From Zoroaster sp. YZ-2022 (Eukaryota > Echinodermata > Asteroidea > Forcipulatida > Zoroasteridae): a stretch of DNA of 64,000 nucleotides. Position 1 is the first letter of the stretch. Each line of letters opens with the position of its first letter. Under the pieces are notes generated by a model. The model made no database searches. It was not told the origin of the DNA and saw only the letters and a program-made list of their open reading frames with translations. Of this stretch, positions 53,858 to 64,000 are shown one piece after another. The position numbers and the translations under genes were made by a program. The stretch is from the NCBI GenBank assembly GCA_029582265.1, contig CM055822.1, forward strand, positions 37,264,590 to 37,328,589. Direction: 5' to 3'.

Positions 53858-55070
53858 CTTTATATATTATATGGACCAATAATCTATTTTTATTTGAAAG
53901 ACTTAGAGTTGATGGAATGCATTAATCTATAATGGAATAATAAATACTAAAATAAAAAGAGAATTTCTTGAGCAACATTTGTTGATATGATGATGATGAT
54001 GATGATTCAAAGTATTAGCGTCTGTTGAGAAGAAGTGTTTGGGTGGATACGGTTGTCTCAATGCTACATATTTGCTTCTTAAATATATGGTCTGGATAAT
54101 TTTGAAATCGAACATCCTGATTCAACGCAAATTCCCTAATACACTGTAATAAAATACGAGGAAATTTTTCTTGTTTTCATGACCTCAGCTCTTGGCTGTT
54201 TTATTCAACTTCTCAATGTTGGAACATTTAGCAAAAGTTACAATGTACATGTATTACTCCTTCAATTCGGTTAGTTTAATGAAATTAAAAGGTAATGTTG
54301 AAAAAATATTGACAATTTATTTACAATTGACAGAAACTGTATGTTTTACCTAAACAAATAATAATAATAATACAAAATAATAAATAAAAACAATTGGTTA
54401 GGCCTTGCAAGTACAAAGTTACTGAAATTACGCACATTATGTGAAATACAAGTACACTTGTTTTCATTTGCCAGATCAGCACTTAATGATAATTGTTCCA
54501 AAAAGGAAAAATAATAACTAGTATGAAATAAATAAAGTTGCATCGCCCGATTTTCGCAAAACACGAATAGATTGATAAATTTAGAATCTATTTCTCTTAA
54601 CGTATTCGATGCTGTTTCAAAACGAAACACATACAACTTTCGCGTATGCCACGCACCATGAACAAAATACATGCAACATGCAAAATTGTATCTACATTGC
54701 TACGTGTGATAATGTCCCGACAATAACTCGTCTGCATCTATACTGCCGGTACTAATTGTTGATGGATGTTGTTATTATTTTTGTTCAATATCTCAAATGA
54801 AAGTATTTAAATTTCCCGACTAAAGAAAATGTAGCCTTTTTAAATGTTTAATTCAATTATTACCGTCAAAAAAAAATTTGGGATGCATTTATTTATTTAT
54901 TTTTTTTTTTTTTAATAAACAAATGCAATGGAAAAATTAGTCCAGTGTTAAACAAAGACGATTAAATTAACGTTATATTTAATACATTTTCATCAAAATA
55001 AGTGGTAATAATAATAATAATAATAATAAAGCTTTTTGCGATCGAGTGTTTCTTTAAGTCACGATGGTGT
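53858..55070. other. Polinton interior left of the polymerase, no recognised gene
   Basis: AT-rich with a GAT repeat at about 53985-54005 and ATT repeats. A minus-strand frame at 54672-54346 has somewhat protein-like parts (FRFETASNTLREIDSKF) but no homologue I know. It may be a decayed Polinton gene. Confidence 0.3.
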
Positions 55071-56476
55071 TCAATATCCGTAGGGAACAGTGTCAAAGTT
55101 TTCAATTTGTACCCTTTTCGTGTAAACCACTTGGTAATTCTTATTTTCTTCTTTTGTCTCTATGATCATATCTTTCTTGTTTCTGCAGATCTTATATGGA
55201 TCTATGACTTGCACTTTATCTGGACCCTCTCTGCGTACCATGTTAAACATTGTATCGAAATTAACAATAGACTGATTGCGATAATTTAATGTGATGCCTC
55301 GAACTTTACATATTGTCAAGTAACCATTTCTGTCCGGTTTGGCTAACTTGTACGCGTATTTCTTAGGTCCACCGGAAACAAACTCAACGATGTGATTATC
55401 TGATTCAATTTCATTCGTCAGCTCCCCTAAAAAATCCCCAATTTGGTTCCCATTGGCCCTTTCGACTAATGTAAATCACACTATCCGTGTCGTAATATAA
55501 CACTCGACTGCCTAGACCCTTTAACAGTTCATAAAGTTTAAGCCAGGCATGAGCTGTAGTGTATGCAGTGATGATTACGTTAGTACGCGCTGATGGTTCG
55601 ACAAATTCTTTCGAGTTTTGCCAATGGACTTCCACCATCTCGTCGTTAATAAAGTTGACGCTATTGACGTCGTTGTTATCCTTCGTCATCAGGTCGAAGA
55701 ATTCTGCTGGATCGGTCACGTGTGCTGTCTTTGTCATGTTTGTTCTCTGTCCAAATTACCCCAAAAGCTGTTGAGCATGAGTTTCACAAGCGCTCTCAAC
55801 CCAGGGTTTTTCTGGATGTTGCTCCAATCAAGATGAATCCCTTCCCTCTCGTAGTACATCTGAATATACTGCTGTTTTTGTTCGGTTGTCTGGCACCACT
55901 GAGGCAAATCACTGGCTTCTTGTTTCACTTTAAGAAACGCATTGACGAAGCAAACAGACCACCTTCCTTCGTGTGTGGGTCATATACGGACACCTCGTCG
56001 AAATGCCAGACTTCGTAAATCTCTAGCAGAGTGTAACCCATCGAGAGAGCTTTCTGTAGTTCCATGGTGACCCATGTACCAGTCAGAGCACGTTCTTCAT
56101 CAGTATGCAAACACCGGGACTGCTGTTGAGATTCACTGCATGTTGAACCATGGAGGAAGAAGTGGAAACATTAAGCGACTTGAAGCCTTATAGGGAATGA
56201 CAGGGTGGTACATCTTTCTCGGCGGAAGAACCTTACATTTCACCAAACCCTCGTACTCGCCTATGTCAAGGAAGTTTTCAATGATTATTGTGGGATGTCC
56301 TATCGGGTATTTGCCGTATTTGTTCACATACGGATACAAGCTAGTGAAATCAACGTACTTGATTGTTTCATCGGGTCTGTTTTTGTGGTAAAGCTTTGTC
56401 GCATTAGTGCGACCTCCGAAAAAGGCATCACGTGGGTCAAGGGGGATGGGTATCTCCAATGAAGATATGAAGGCTT

Positions 56477-58108
56477 TCATCTCAGCATCCTTTTGAAGCT
56501 CGGCACCATACTCACACTCCCATTTTTCGATGTATCTAAATCCTCTGTCCACGATAAATAATATTGACGTTTCTCTATGGTCTTCTGGTATAATTCCTCC
56601 ATCGTGAGTTGATTAAGAGGATGTTTGGTACTACGAGCCATGCAAGTATGTCCGTGATGCACACACCCATGGAACTCTAAGACAGTTCCTACTCCATTCT
56701 CGACGTAGAACCCATCTGCTTTATATTTACCGATGACCATTTCCCCATTGTTAGCAGCGTGTTGAATGTATTGACATGTTTGATGTGATGTCCATTTCAG
56801 CCACTGTAGAGCTTTAATGGATTGTCTATCATTAGATCGGTAACCCTGAGGTGGAATGATGCCTATGGTGGTTGGTTCGAGATATTTAGTCCTATAGACC
56901 AGATTACAAGCTGAAGCAATTGTTATACAGTGTTGAAAGGGATCAATGCCAAGTGTGTTATCATCAGCCGTCATATCCATGAAGAGAGACCTGAAGCGTA
57001 GACAGCATCGACGGAGAATATCCACATCTGACTGGCAATATTTGAGGATCTCCTGCTTGAAGTCAAACGTATCATGCTGATGCTGATGCTGATTATACCA
57101 ATCGATGAATTTCTGTCTGTCTGTTGCTTTCATACTATCAGGGTTGTAGTACTTCATGTCTGGCAGATGAGGTAATACTTTGTCTTGATTGGATCTCGTA
57201 TTAAAGAAATGCGGGAAATATCCTTTAACCAGTTCAGTGAGACCAAAAGCACCGGGAAGCTTTGACAATGCCATGGGCAGAAATTTCATGGAATCGATGA
57301 ATTTCATATCATTTGCGGCAACATCGATACTCATGACTTTAGCACCATTCAAGATGATCTGGGGTAAGATAGCGTTATCATACAGGTATCTGAGAATAAA
57401 GTACGAATCATATCCTCTGAAATTATGACAGATTACTATGGCCCCTGCATTGTTCTCCCCAAACAGCCATTCGCAGAAATCTTTAGTTGTGTTTGGTCCG
57501 TAGAAAGTGCGTTGTCGTTCACCGCATCTCTGACAAGCATTGACATCTTCCCGATCAAGACACTGGCTGCACACCTTGTAAGCAATACACAGATTTGGTT
57601 CATGGATGCCCGTTTCCTGCATACACTCAAAATCAAAGAAGATATATGAAGGTGATGCGTCGTCATCTGTCTGTTCATCTTCACCGGGAGTGTCTTCCAT
57701 GTTAGGATTGTCAATTGTCCAGCTGTCGGGTGAGAGCAAACTGGTGGCAGGTTGCATGTAGCAAAGATGGTCTTGGGGTACAAACTCTTTACAAGTGGTG
57801 CAATATTTTTCACCGCAAACGTGTTCTTTTCCACGGTGATGCCTTCGGCTCACAAACTGACTGCAAGTCTGGCATCTGTAATGCGATTTGCATACCGACT
57901 TGCCTGGACTTGTTTCTTTCTGATGATTTTTAAAGCACGACATGCCTTTGAAAGATCTGTTACAGTCTCCACAATACACCCACTCTTCCTCGATGCAGTT
58001 GGCCTGAAAGCATAGCTTACATGAATTCTCGCAACGATGGTCTTGTGTATGATCGTATGCTTTCAGACAAGTTACACAAAAGTAACTCCGATTAAGGAAA
58101 GAGGGCAT
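56477..58108 (-). pseudogene. Exonuclease-containing ORF of the broken Polinton polymerase
   Basis: 543 codons from an internal ATG at 58108. Residues 10-116 hold repeated C-x2-C pairs (zinc-binding), residues 155-365 the exonuclease with ExoI Asp159/Glu161, ExoII Asn229/Asp234, ExoIII Tyr357/Asp361. The end runs into a shifted frame near 56550. A QHQHQH stretch lies at residues 340-345. Confidence 0.85.
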
Positions 58109-58174
58109 ACTAGTGATAACGTCATAATGTCCGTGATGAAAGTAAAGTGATATCCGTTTGTCGGCTGGTGGGCC

Positions 58175-59104
58175 CTAATAGATGACAGCGTTGAAGTATT
58201 CCTTCGAAACAACCAGGATTTGGTAACCAGTCAACACGCTTTGGAATTGTTTTATTTCATCAAGCCCACATTTATCTTTAGGAACATCAGCCTGCCTATG
58301 AATATCTTCGGCGAGTGTTCGAGAGCACCCATGACGTATGGATTCCCATTTTTTGTGGTCATCGACGTTTGCTTTGGCTGTTACTATGGCTCTAGCGCAA
58401 CACAGGTCGTCTTTGTTTTTAATTTGAATGATGCACTGTTTCTCTTTCAGAAACCGTTCAAAGTTAACATAACGTTTCTTTTTATGTTTACCCCCGAGCG
58501 GCATGGAGACGTGGGTCATGTGAATTTCCAGACTACTGTCTATGGAGAATTGTTCATACGACTGAAGGACTTGCTCCACTCTCGCCAAGAAACGTTCTGC
58601 CGTCAGTTTATCTTTAGTGATAAATGGAAGCTGTATAGGGTAGTCCAGTTCAGCACATGTTACTATTATGCAGACTAGATCTTGGTGTTCAGCGGCAGTT
58701 GTCAGTGTGTCAAGAAGACTTTCAAACACCCTGTGCAGGGTGTCTAGGATAGCCATTGGGTCTTGGACGTCCAGGTTCTCATTAAATTTAACCTTATAAG
58801 TCGTCCCCTTGGTGTTAAATTTCTTAACATGCACCTCATGCACTTTGTCGACGTGGTATAGATCGGTGACGTCAGAGATCTTTTGTCGTTTCGACAGATT
58901 GTCAACTCCCATGGCCTCACCGAGACCAACTTGTGGCACATCCTTCTGATGCTGACTACGCTGATGTCTGATGTAGTTATCATGGCGGGAAAATACCTTC
59001 CCACATGCACCACACTGGTGTTGCTTAGAATCGCTATGGCAGGCCCTATGACGGACGTAGTTACTACGCTTGAATGTTTTACGGCATACCTCGCAGGAAA
59101 ACAT
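58175..59104 (-). pseudogene. N-terminal ORF of the broken Polinton polymerase (C2H2 fingers)
   Basis: 309 codons from ATG at 59104 to the in-frame TAG. The fingers are C4-C7-H19-H23 and C31-C34-H47-H52. The rest is an uncharacterised N-terminal region with QIKNKDDLCCARAIVTAKA and DEIKQFQSVLTGYQI, which continues in the same frame past the TAG into the next ORF. It is therefore part of the polymerase and not a separate gene. Confidence 0.75.
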
Positions 59105-60214
59105 CTTGATCTCAGATCTGCAATTACGGAAAATAGCAAAATGTTAGATCACTGTACTCATTCATAAATTATTGTAAGCTTAAAAACATGAAAAATGTAC
59201 AATCATACCATGATTTATCGGGGGTCCTTAAGAATATATAATAAAAATAGTAATAACAAAATCGAAAATATCTAAAGTCATTCGCTAAAACACTTGAGTT
59301 TTAAGAGTGCACCTCATAACGATCTCATTAGAAAAAACAACACATTTCTTTCAAACGTAAAATGTTGTAAATAGCCTTTTAAAATTTATTTTAGTTAATA
59401 CTGCTACTGGTAAAATATCAAAATACATGTGAAAAAAAAAATTCATCCGGTTTTATTTTATTCTCATAAAAAAAAATTGTTTAAAGTGCTTAACATATTT
59501 AGGGATAACGAGGCTGAATAAATTGATGTATCTGTGTTTAAATGTTTATTACTGATTAAATCTCAATAACAAACAATATCCCCCGGCCAGTATGGCCTAA
59601 TTCCATGGTTTATCGTATTATTGTACATAGTCATTATAGAGTTCAATGAATATACAACTGTAACGCTATACTGATGGGGGAATTAAGGAACCAAAACAAA
59701 CCGTGTTATGATGGTGTAGTATTGTTTGACGAAGCAAACAGTCTTATTGATATGCTTCTGGTTTACGTTAACACCATGTGATTATGCTGAGTAGGCCTTT
59801 GGATAAAAACTTGTCCTGTTATTATCAACTGTTCCGGAGTAGATCGGGAAAACTACAAGTAATGCCAAGTTCAAACAAGAACTTGTTTTTCTTTTATGTA
59901 CTTTGTTACAATTTATATACAAAACATGTGAATACTAAAAATCATTTAAAACTCAGAACCATTAATCACACTGGTTAATCACATTTGTAAAAAAAAATGT
60001 TCAAATACATTGGATATCTTACCACTCTTTTCCAAATTGTGATGATGAACAATGACTTTATTGTGTGCTTGCTGTAACAGCTGTAGTTTCTTCTCTTGCA
60101 AGTGTGGTACGAAGTGATCTTTGATGCGGAATGCGCTGCGTCGGGTTTATTTCCATCTTGTATAGACCTTGTCTCAATGCAGCGTTGGCTGTGATTGGTT
60201 GGATTGAATACAAC
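59105..60214. other. Polinton interior right of the polymerase, no recognised gene
   Basis: Presumed polymerase promoter side. AT-rich, and I see no convincing frame. Confidence 0.35.
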
Positions 60215-61889
60215 AAAAAAGGTTGTTGGTCTGTGATTGGTTAATAATAATGACGTGTTTATTGATTTGAAACGATGAATGATGTCATTTTTTTTAATTA
60301 ATAGATACATTTCGTCGTATCTGAAAAACCTGTTCAGACACGTCCAACGAGTGGCTGGTCACTCAGCCATGTTGTTGACTTATGACGTCACTAGCTTGTT
60401 TATGATTCTGTGTGCAAGTAAAATACCGACCCGTTCATTGACCGATGTGATTATACAGGCACCCCTTCACTGCTCTACGTGTTCCGCCATTCCCTTTGTT
60501 GTGTAAACAATTTTGGGACACATAATGGCAGTTTGGATTTACATAACAATACTACTATCAATCGATTACTGATCAGTGAACTTAGGTACCATCTAATTAT
60601 ATTCCATGCCCCTGTTAATTTATTTATAGAAACGTTGTTATCCAACAAGACATTTGCCACGGCCCCCTTATTAAAGGGGAAATATTCATGATAAAGCAGG
60701 ATCCCTCCCTGTCCTAAAACATTAAGACATTTTTAGTAGTTCAATCCTATGGATTATGTATCAAATGCTGACTCGTTTACCCGTTATGCGGTAAACTTTT
60801 AGTTTTCCACAGTCAAACTTATGTAATGTTTATCATTCTTTGGAAATTACGAGAATCTCCTGAAAGATCTAGTCTTGCGATTACTTTACCGATGAACGCA
60901 CTCCTTTATAACAAGAAATGATATCTTGGAGAACCAACACACCGGTGAAGACCGCTGATCCAGACTTCAAAACGTATATTTATGTTACTATAGGCTAATA
61001 ACTAAACCCAATTCTGTTCAAAAATAACTTTGTGCAAAATACGGAGCACAGTAAGTAACACAATCGACACAGACTGCATGATACGTTAATCAAACAATTT
61101 GTTGCGTTGATACTTTAATTGTTTTATTCAATGCTATATGCACAGGCATTATTTTCCGTGTGAAAAGGGGCAAATGCAACACGTGACGTATGTTTGCAAG
61201 TATGTACATCCGTATCCGTCTTGAACACTTCGCCTCAATCGCAACGATTTTTGTACAAGGAAAGTGTATTTTTTATTTTGTTGAAGTTTAATTTGTTGAT
61301 TGGTGAAAATTAATTATTTTAAAAGGGAGACTTCATCCATCCTAATAAACAATAAAAATGTTTACAGCAATGGTGTATAAACGAAAAGGTTAGAATAGAA
61401 AAACAAAATGCCAAGACCTTGATTGCCAAGAAGTATATATGGAAAATATTTAGTGACGAGACTGAGTTGGAGATCTAACAAATGAAGGGATGGGAACGCA
61501 CATCTTAATCTTTTGGGAGAACAAAAGATGACTGGATCCAACGGGTCGCATAGGTTATTCTTAGATGTTGCGTGAAAGAGGTAATGGGATCTTTATCCGA
61601 CAATTCTATGGGCGAATCAAAAGGACAAGGGAAAAGTAAAAGTCTTGATCCGACAAATCAATAGAAAACTATGGACGAGTGGTAATAAAGTTGTACAACT
61701 TCATGGTTTAACATAAAGGCAACGAACAAAACCCACTTAAAAATATGATCTGACGGGAAAATATAGAAAACGTTGCACGTGATGTGATTATATTCGCGCA
61801 AAGACCATCCAAAGAAACAAAAAATTGAATATTTAAAGAAGAAAAAATCTAAATGCTTAAACAAAATTGTTTTTAAAATGGAAAGATGG
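60215..61889. repeat. Right long inverted arm of the Polinton
   Basis: Inverse of 52182-53857 at nearly identical length (1675 versus 1676 bases). Differences are scattered single bases. Confidence 0.9.
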
Positions 61890-62706
61890 TATACAAATAT
61901 ACACATTTTCGTTCGTAAATTAATTTTTGTTTAGGCTTGTGTTCATGATGGGTAGTAATTTTTCTGGTTTTTTTTTCTAGTTTCTCGTTTAACATTAATA
62001 TTTTTTGGGGGTAATTTTTATGTATGTGTTTCGATATATATTTTTTTTTTTTTGTATTACTTGAAACAAATTTATTGTTTATTTACTTAAGTTTGGTTTA
62101 TGTTGCAATATCTGACTTTTTATGTATTTGTTTTGTTTGTTTCGTTTAACGAGTAGTGTTTTTGTTGTGTTCAATTTACTTACTTTTGTTGATTCCATAA
62201 ATATATAAGAATTTAAATTAACGAACCTTATTTTAATATCACCCCAACTAATCCTCAAATGAATTACCAAACTTTAGTACGCACGACATAAAAATATAAT
62301 AAAATAAAATATAGAATAATACAAATTTCAAAAAAAATGCTAAATAGAAATACAAAAAATAAAAACAACGTTATAATACAACTGTAAAATTGAAGAATAC
62401 TTGAAAAATTATTACTCTTAATCATGTGTTTCGATATTATTGTGGGATGATCCCATCTACAGTGTAAAGCAGCACTGTTTATAACTAAACTGAGTAAATG
62501 AAGTATTAAACCAAAATTCTAACTCGGCGGCGATGTATCTGATGTTAGCGTAAAAACAGAGTTGAAATTAATTCGACAAGACAAGCTCGTCTCTAAAATA
62601 TGGATGAAGACGCAGTCAGTTTTATCATAGAAAATACTGTATTTGTTGAAACGTTGAAGCATTCAAAGTAACATGAACTTTACATTAAGTTCATGGGATG
62701 TTTCAT

Positions 62707-62964
62707 TCAGCATTGGAAAATCGACTCTAAGCCCGAAAGCCAATTGTGAACGTGTACCGGTAGTACTATACGAATAAATCCTTTACACAAAGAGGACTGA
62801 CCACCGATCGATTCATCAACAAAGGGGTCCGTGACGCAATGGCCAAATTTGTCGTATCCAAAGATCAAATGTTGCGGGTAGGCATATAGCAACTCGATGT
62901 TTGTGTACGTGTATAAATCATGGTACAATGTCCGAATGCGTTTTTCGTTCGAAAAAGAAGCAAC
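62707..62964 (-). CDS. Small open frame in the Polinton right segment, unrecognised
   Basis: Open from a stop at about 62965 with an acceptor-like TTAG at its start. The reading includes NEKRIRTLYHDLYTYTNIEL and GYDKFGHCVTDPFVDESIGG. The composition is protein-like. There is no ATG near the start, so it may be an eroded Polinton gene. Confidence 0.25.
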   Translation of the reverse strand, partial: VASFSNEKRIRTLYHDLYTYTNIELLYAYPQHLIFGYDKFGHCVTDPFVDESIGGQSSLCKGFIRIVLPVHVHNWLSGLESIFQC

Positions 62965-63075
62965 ATTTTTCTAATGTATTGTTATTGCAATTTGGGTATG
63001 AAGTATCGAGAGAAATAATGGCGTAAGAGGGATCGAGGAAATTACGATGCCGTCAATGGAGGGGCCCACGGAAAC

Positions 63076-63303
63076 ATGTTGGATCCCGCGCTATCTGATT
63101 TCGGTGAGTTTATTTCCATGCAAAGCGTGGTGATGTATAACCAACTAGATGAGGCTTGCTGTAGAATGTATACAGGACTATTTCATAATGGACAAACAAT
63201 CAGCTTACAAAGGTTACATTACATGGTTGTTGTACTTGAGTGGAAGTATCGCCGTAACTTGTCTCAACACGAACGGTATTTGTTATTGCCGAATTGTGCC
63301 TAG
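63076..63303 (+). CDS. Small hypothetical ORF in the Polinton right segment
   Basis: 75 codons from ATG at 63076, starting MLDPALSDFGEFISMQSVVM and including YRRNLSQHERYLLLP. No known family. It overlaps another ATG frame (63149-63430, 93 codons, with one hydrophobic segment) in a different register. Only one is likely to be real. Confidence 0.3.
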   Translation: MLDPALSDFGEFISMQSVVMYNQLDEACCRMYTGLFHNGQTISLQRLHYMVVVLEWKYRRNLSQHERYLLLPNCA

Positions 63304-63764
63304 TCTGTCACCCTGTGTGGGGTATACTATTATAACTACATTCTTGGTTAGAGGAACTAGACCGTATCGTTATACATGGGATAGTACCGTTATATGGGGG
63401 AAGACCCGTATCACTTTCCGCATGGCATAGTCCATTCACATAGGTGAAGTGTGTCCCAAATACTAATAATAATTAGAGGGTCTCAATTATTAATTTATAA
63501 TATCTTAACAAACATAACACTTCTTATCTATATGCATACTTTGTACAGATTTCTTTACTGTCGCAGGTTCATTAACATTAAAAAATATTAATAACACGCC
63601 CCTCAAGAACTGTGTACACACCCCTCCTTTAGAATATGGTTTCGTCCTACAGCTCCTCAAAATATGCAAATTAGGTATCACGTGACCCCAAATCCAGCCT
63701 TCTGATTGGTCGAGAGGCCCAAAAACCACTGGCGGAATTACCTGGTTAGACGGGGAGCACTACT

Positions 63765-63770
63765 CATGTA
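63765..63770. other. Right target-site duplication of the Polinton (CATGTA)
   Basis: Matches 52122-52127. Confidence 0.85.
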
Positions 63771-64000
63771 TACTAAAACCGTGTACCTACCATGCTTCGA
63801 CATGATATTTTATTCTTCGTTCGATTACAGGTTTTCAAAATTTATAATATACAGAATATATAAACATAATTTCATGCTCCTTCGCTTCGCTCATACGCAT
63901 GAAAAATAGTTTCATTCTAATGGACGACATAATATTGACGCTGACACTATTTCTGATTTCATAATTCTTTATTATTCAGAGCATGGGAAACGGCCAGCTG

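Larger units (their letters stand above)
55071..59104 (-). pseudogene. Protein-primed-type DNA polymerase B of the Polinton, with N-terminal C2H2 fingers, broken
   Basis: The replicative polymerase of the element. ATG at 59104. Residues 4-23 and 31-52 are two C2H2 zinc fingers. One frame runs to 56477 with a single in-frame TAG at 58173-58175. Next comes a Cys/His-rich region (58108-57760), then the 3'-5' exonuclease: FFDFEC (Asp near 57634), HNFRGYDS (about 57424) and YCQSD (about 57040-57026). The polymerase domain is split over four further frames: motif A DFTSLYP (about 56350), the block ALTGTW (about 56085), motif B KLMLNSFWG (about 55775), motif C YYDTDS (about 55475), and a C-terminal part to 55071. 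Frame changes fall near 56550, 56145, 55940, 55757 and 55410. All catalytic residues are present; the copy is inactive only through these breaks. Confidence 0.88.
61890..63712. other. Segment present only between the right arm and the right terminal repeat
   Basis: 1.82 kb with no counterpart on the left, where the terminal 52 bases are followed directly by the long arm. It holds AT-rich DNA (61890-62560) and small open frames at 62590-62670, 62964-62707 (minus) and 63076-63430. Either the left side was deleted or copied over, or this side carries extra Polinton sequence. Confidence 0.7.
52128..63764. mobile_element. Polinton/Maverick element, internally reduced, 11.6 kb
   Basis: Terminal inverted repeats starting AGTAGTGCTCCCCGTCTAAC (52 bases with one mismatch at 52128-52179 and 63713-63764) are flanked by a 6-base duplication. 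AG-starting ends, 6-bp duplications and a protein-primed-type family B polymerase together define Polintons. It is short for the class (usually 15-20 kb). Integrase, protease, packaging ATPase and capsid genes were not recognised. Inside the ends it has two long inverted arms (52182-53857, 60215-61889), a 6.4-kb middle with the polymerase, and a 1.8-kb segment present only on the right. Confidence 0.9.

Noticed and set aside
54346..54672. Possible Polinton integrase or capsid remnant
   Set aside because: No DDE integrase, zinc-binding or jelly-roll-type motif could be seen; composition alone is not enough.
58175..59104. Separate zinc-finger gene beside the polymerase
   Set aside because: It is in the same frame as the downstream polymerase ORF and separated only by a single TAG, so it is the polymerase N-terminus.

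Overview
This is a metazoan (intron-containing, repeat-rich, AT-rich) genomic window, most likely from a marine invertebrate deuterostome. Echinoderm or hemichordate is my best guess, from the abundance of TAGGCCTA-like words, the tRNA-derived SINEs and the Polinton and Penelope elements. That placement is inference. Roughly a third of the window is occupied by recognisable mobile or tandem-repeated DNA.

The clearest host gene is a cytochrome P450 of the CYP3-like (clan 3) type on the minus strand, from about 45.0 kb down to 26.6 kb. Twelve consecutive exons with matching splice phases can be placed, from the N-terminal membrane anchor to the heme-binding Cys motif. Only the last short exon is not found. 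Its introns hold MITEs, three copies of a tRNA-Leu-derived SINE, a 1-kb transposon-like element packed with CGCAAC motifs, a 49-bp satellite and a ~395-bp AAT array. A second probable host gene is a compact minus-strand secretory precursor (13.86-14.37 kb). It has a signal peptide, a TATA box and four near-identical units separated by KR sites, which looks like a multi-peptide precursor of unrecognised identity.

Left part (0-14 kb): an edge ORF; a broken copy of a repetitive transposase-like gene family with an N-terminal chromodomain-like region and a C-terminal CCHC knuckle, split by a MITE; a 5'-truncated Penelope-like retroelement (RT plus GIY-YIG endonuclease) with a candidate hammerhead ribozyme in its 3' region; and a tRNA-like sequence. 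Middle (15-25 kb): inverted-repeat elements, minisatellites (18-bp, 29-bp, GATCCT) and a MITE with TTA target duplication.

Right part (46-64 kb): interspersed repeats, a second motif-array transposon-like element, two adjacent 12-bp minisatellites sharing the core CACTGTG, a hAT-type MITE with a clean 8-bp duplication, a 260-bp direct duplication, and an 11.6-kb Polinton/Maverick element (52128-63764) flanked by the 6-bp duplication CATGTA. It carries only one recognisable gene, a protein-primed-type family B DNA polymerase with N-terminal C2H2 fingers, broken by one stop and five frameshifts. That gene lies between two 1.68-kb inverted arms that look about 98% identical. No integrase, capsid, ATPase or protease was found in it.
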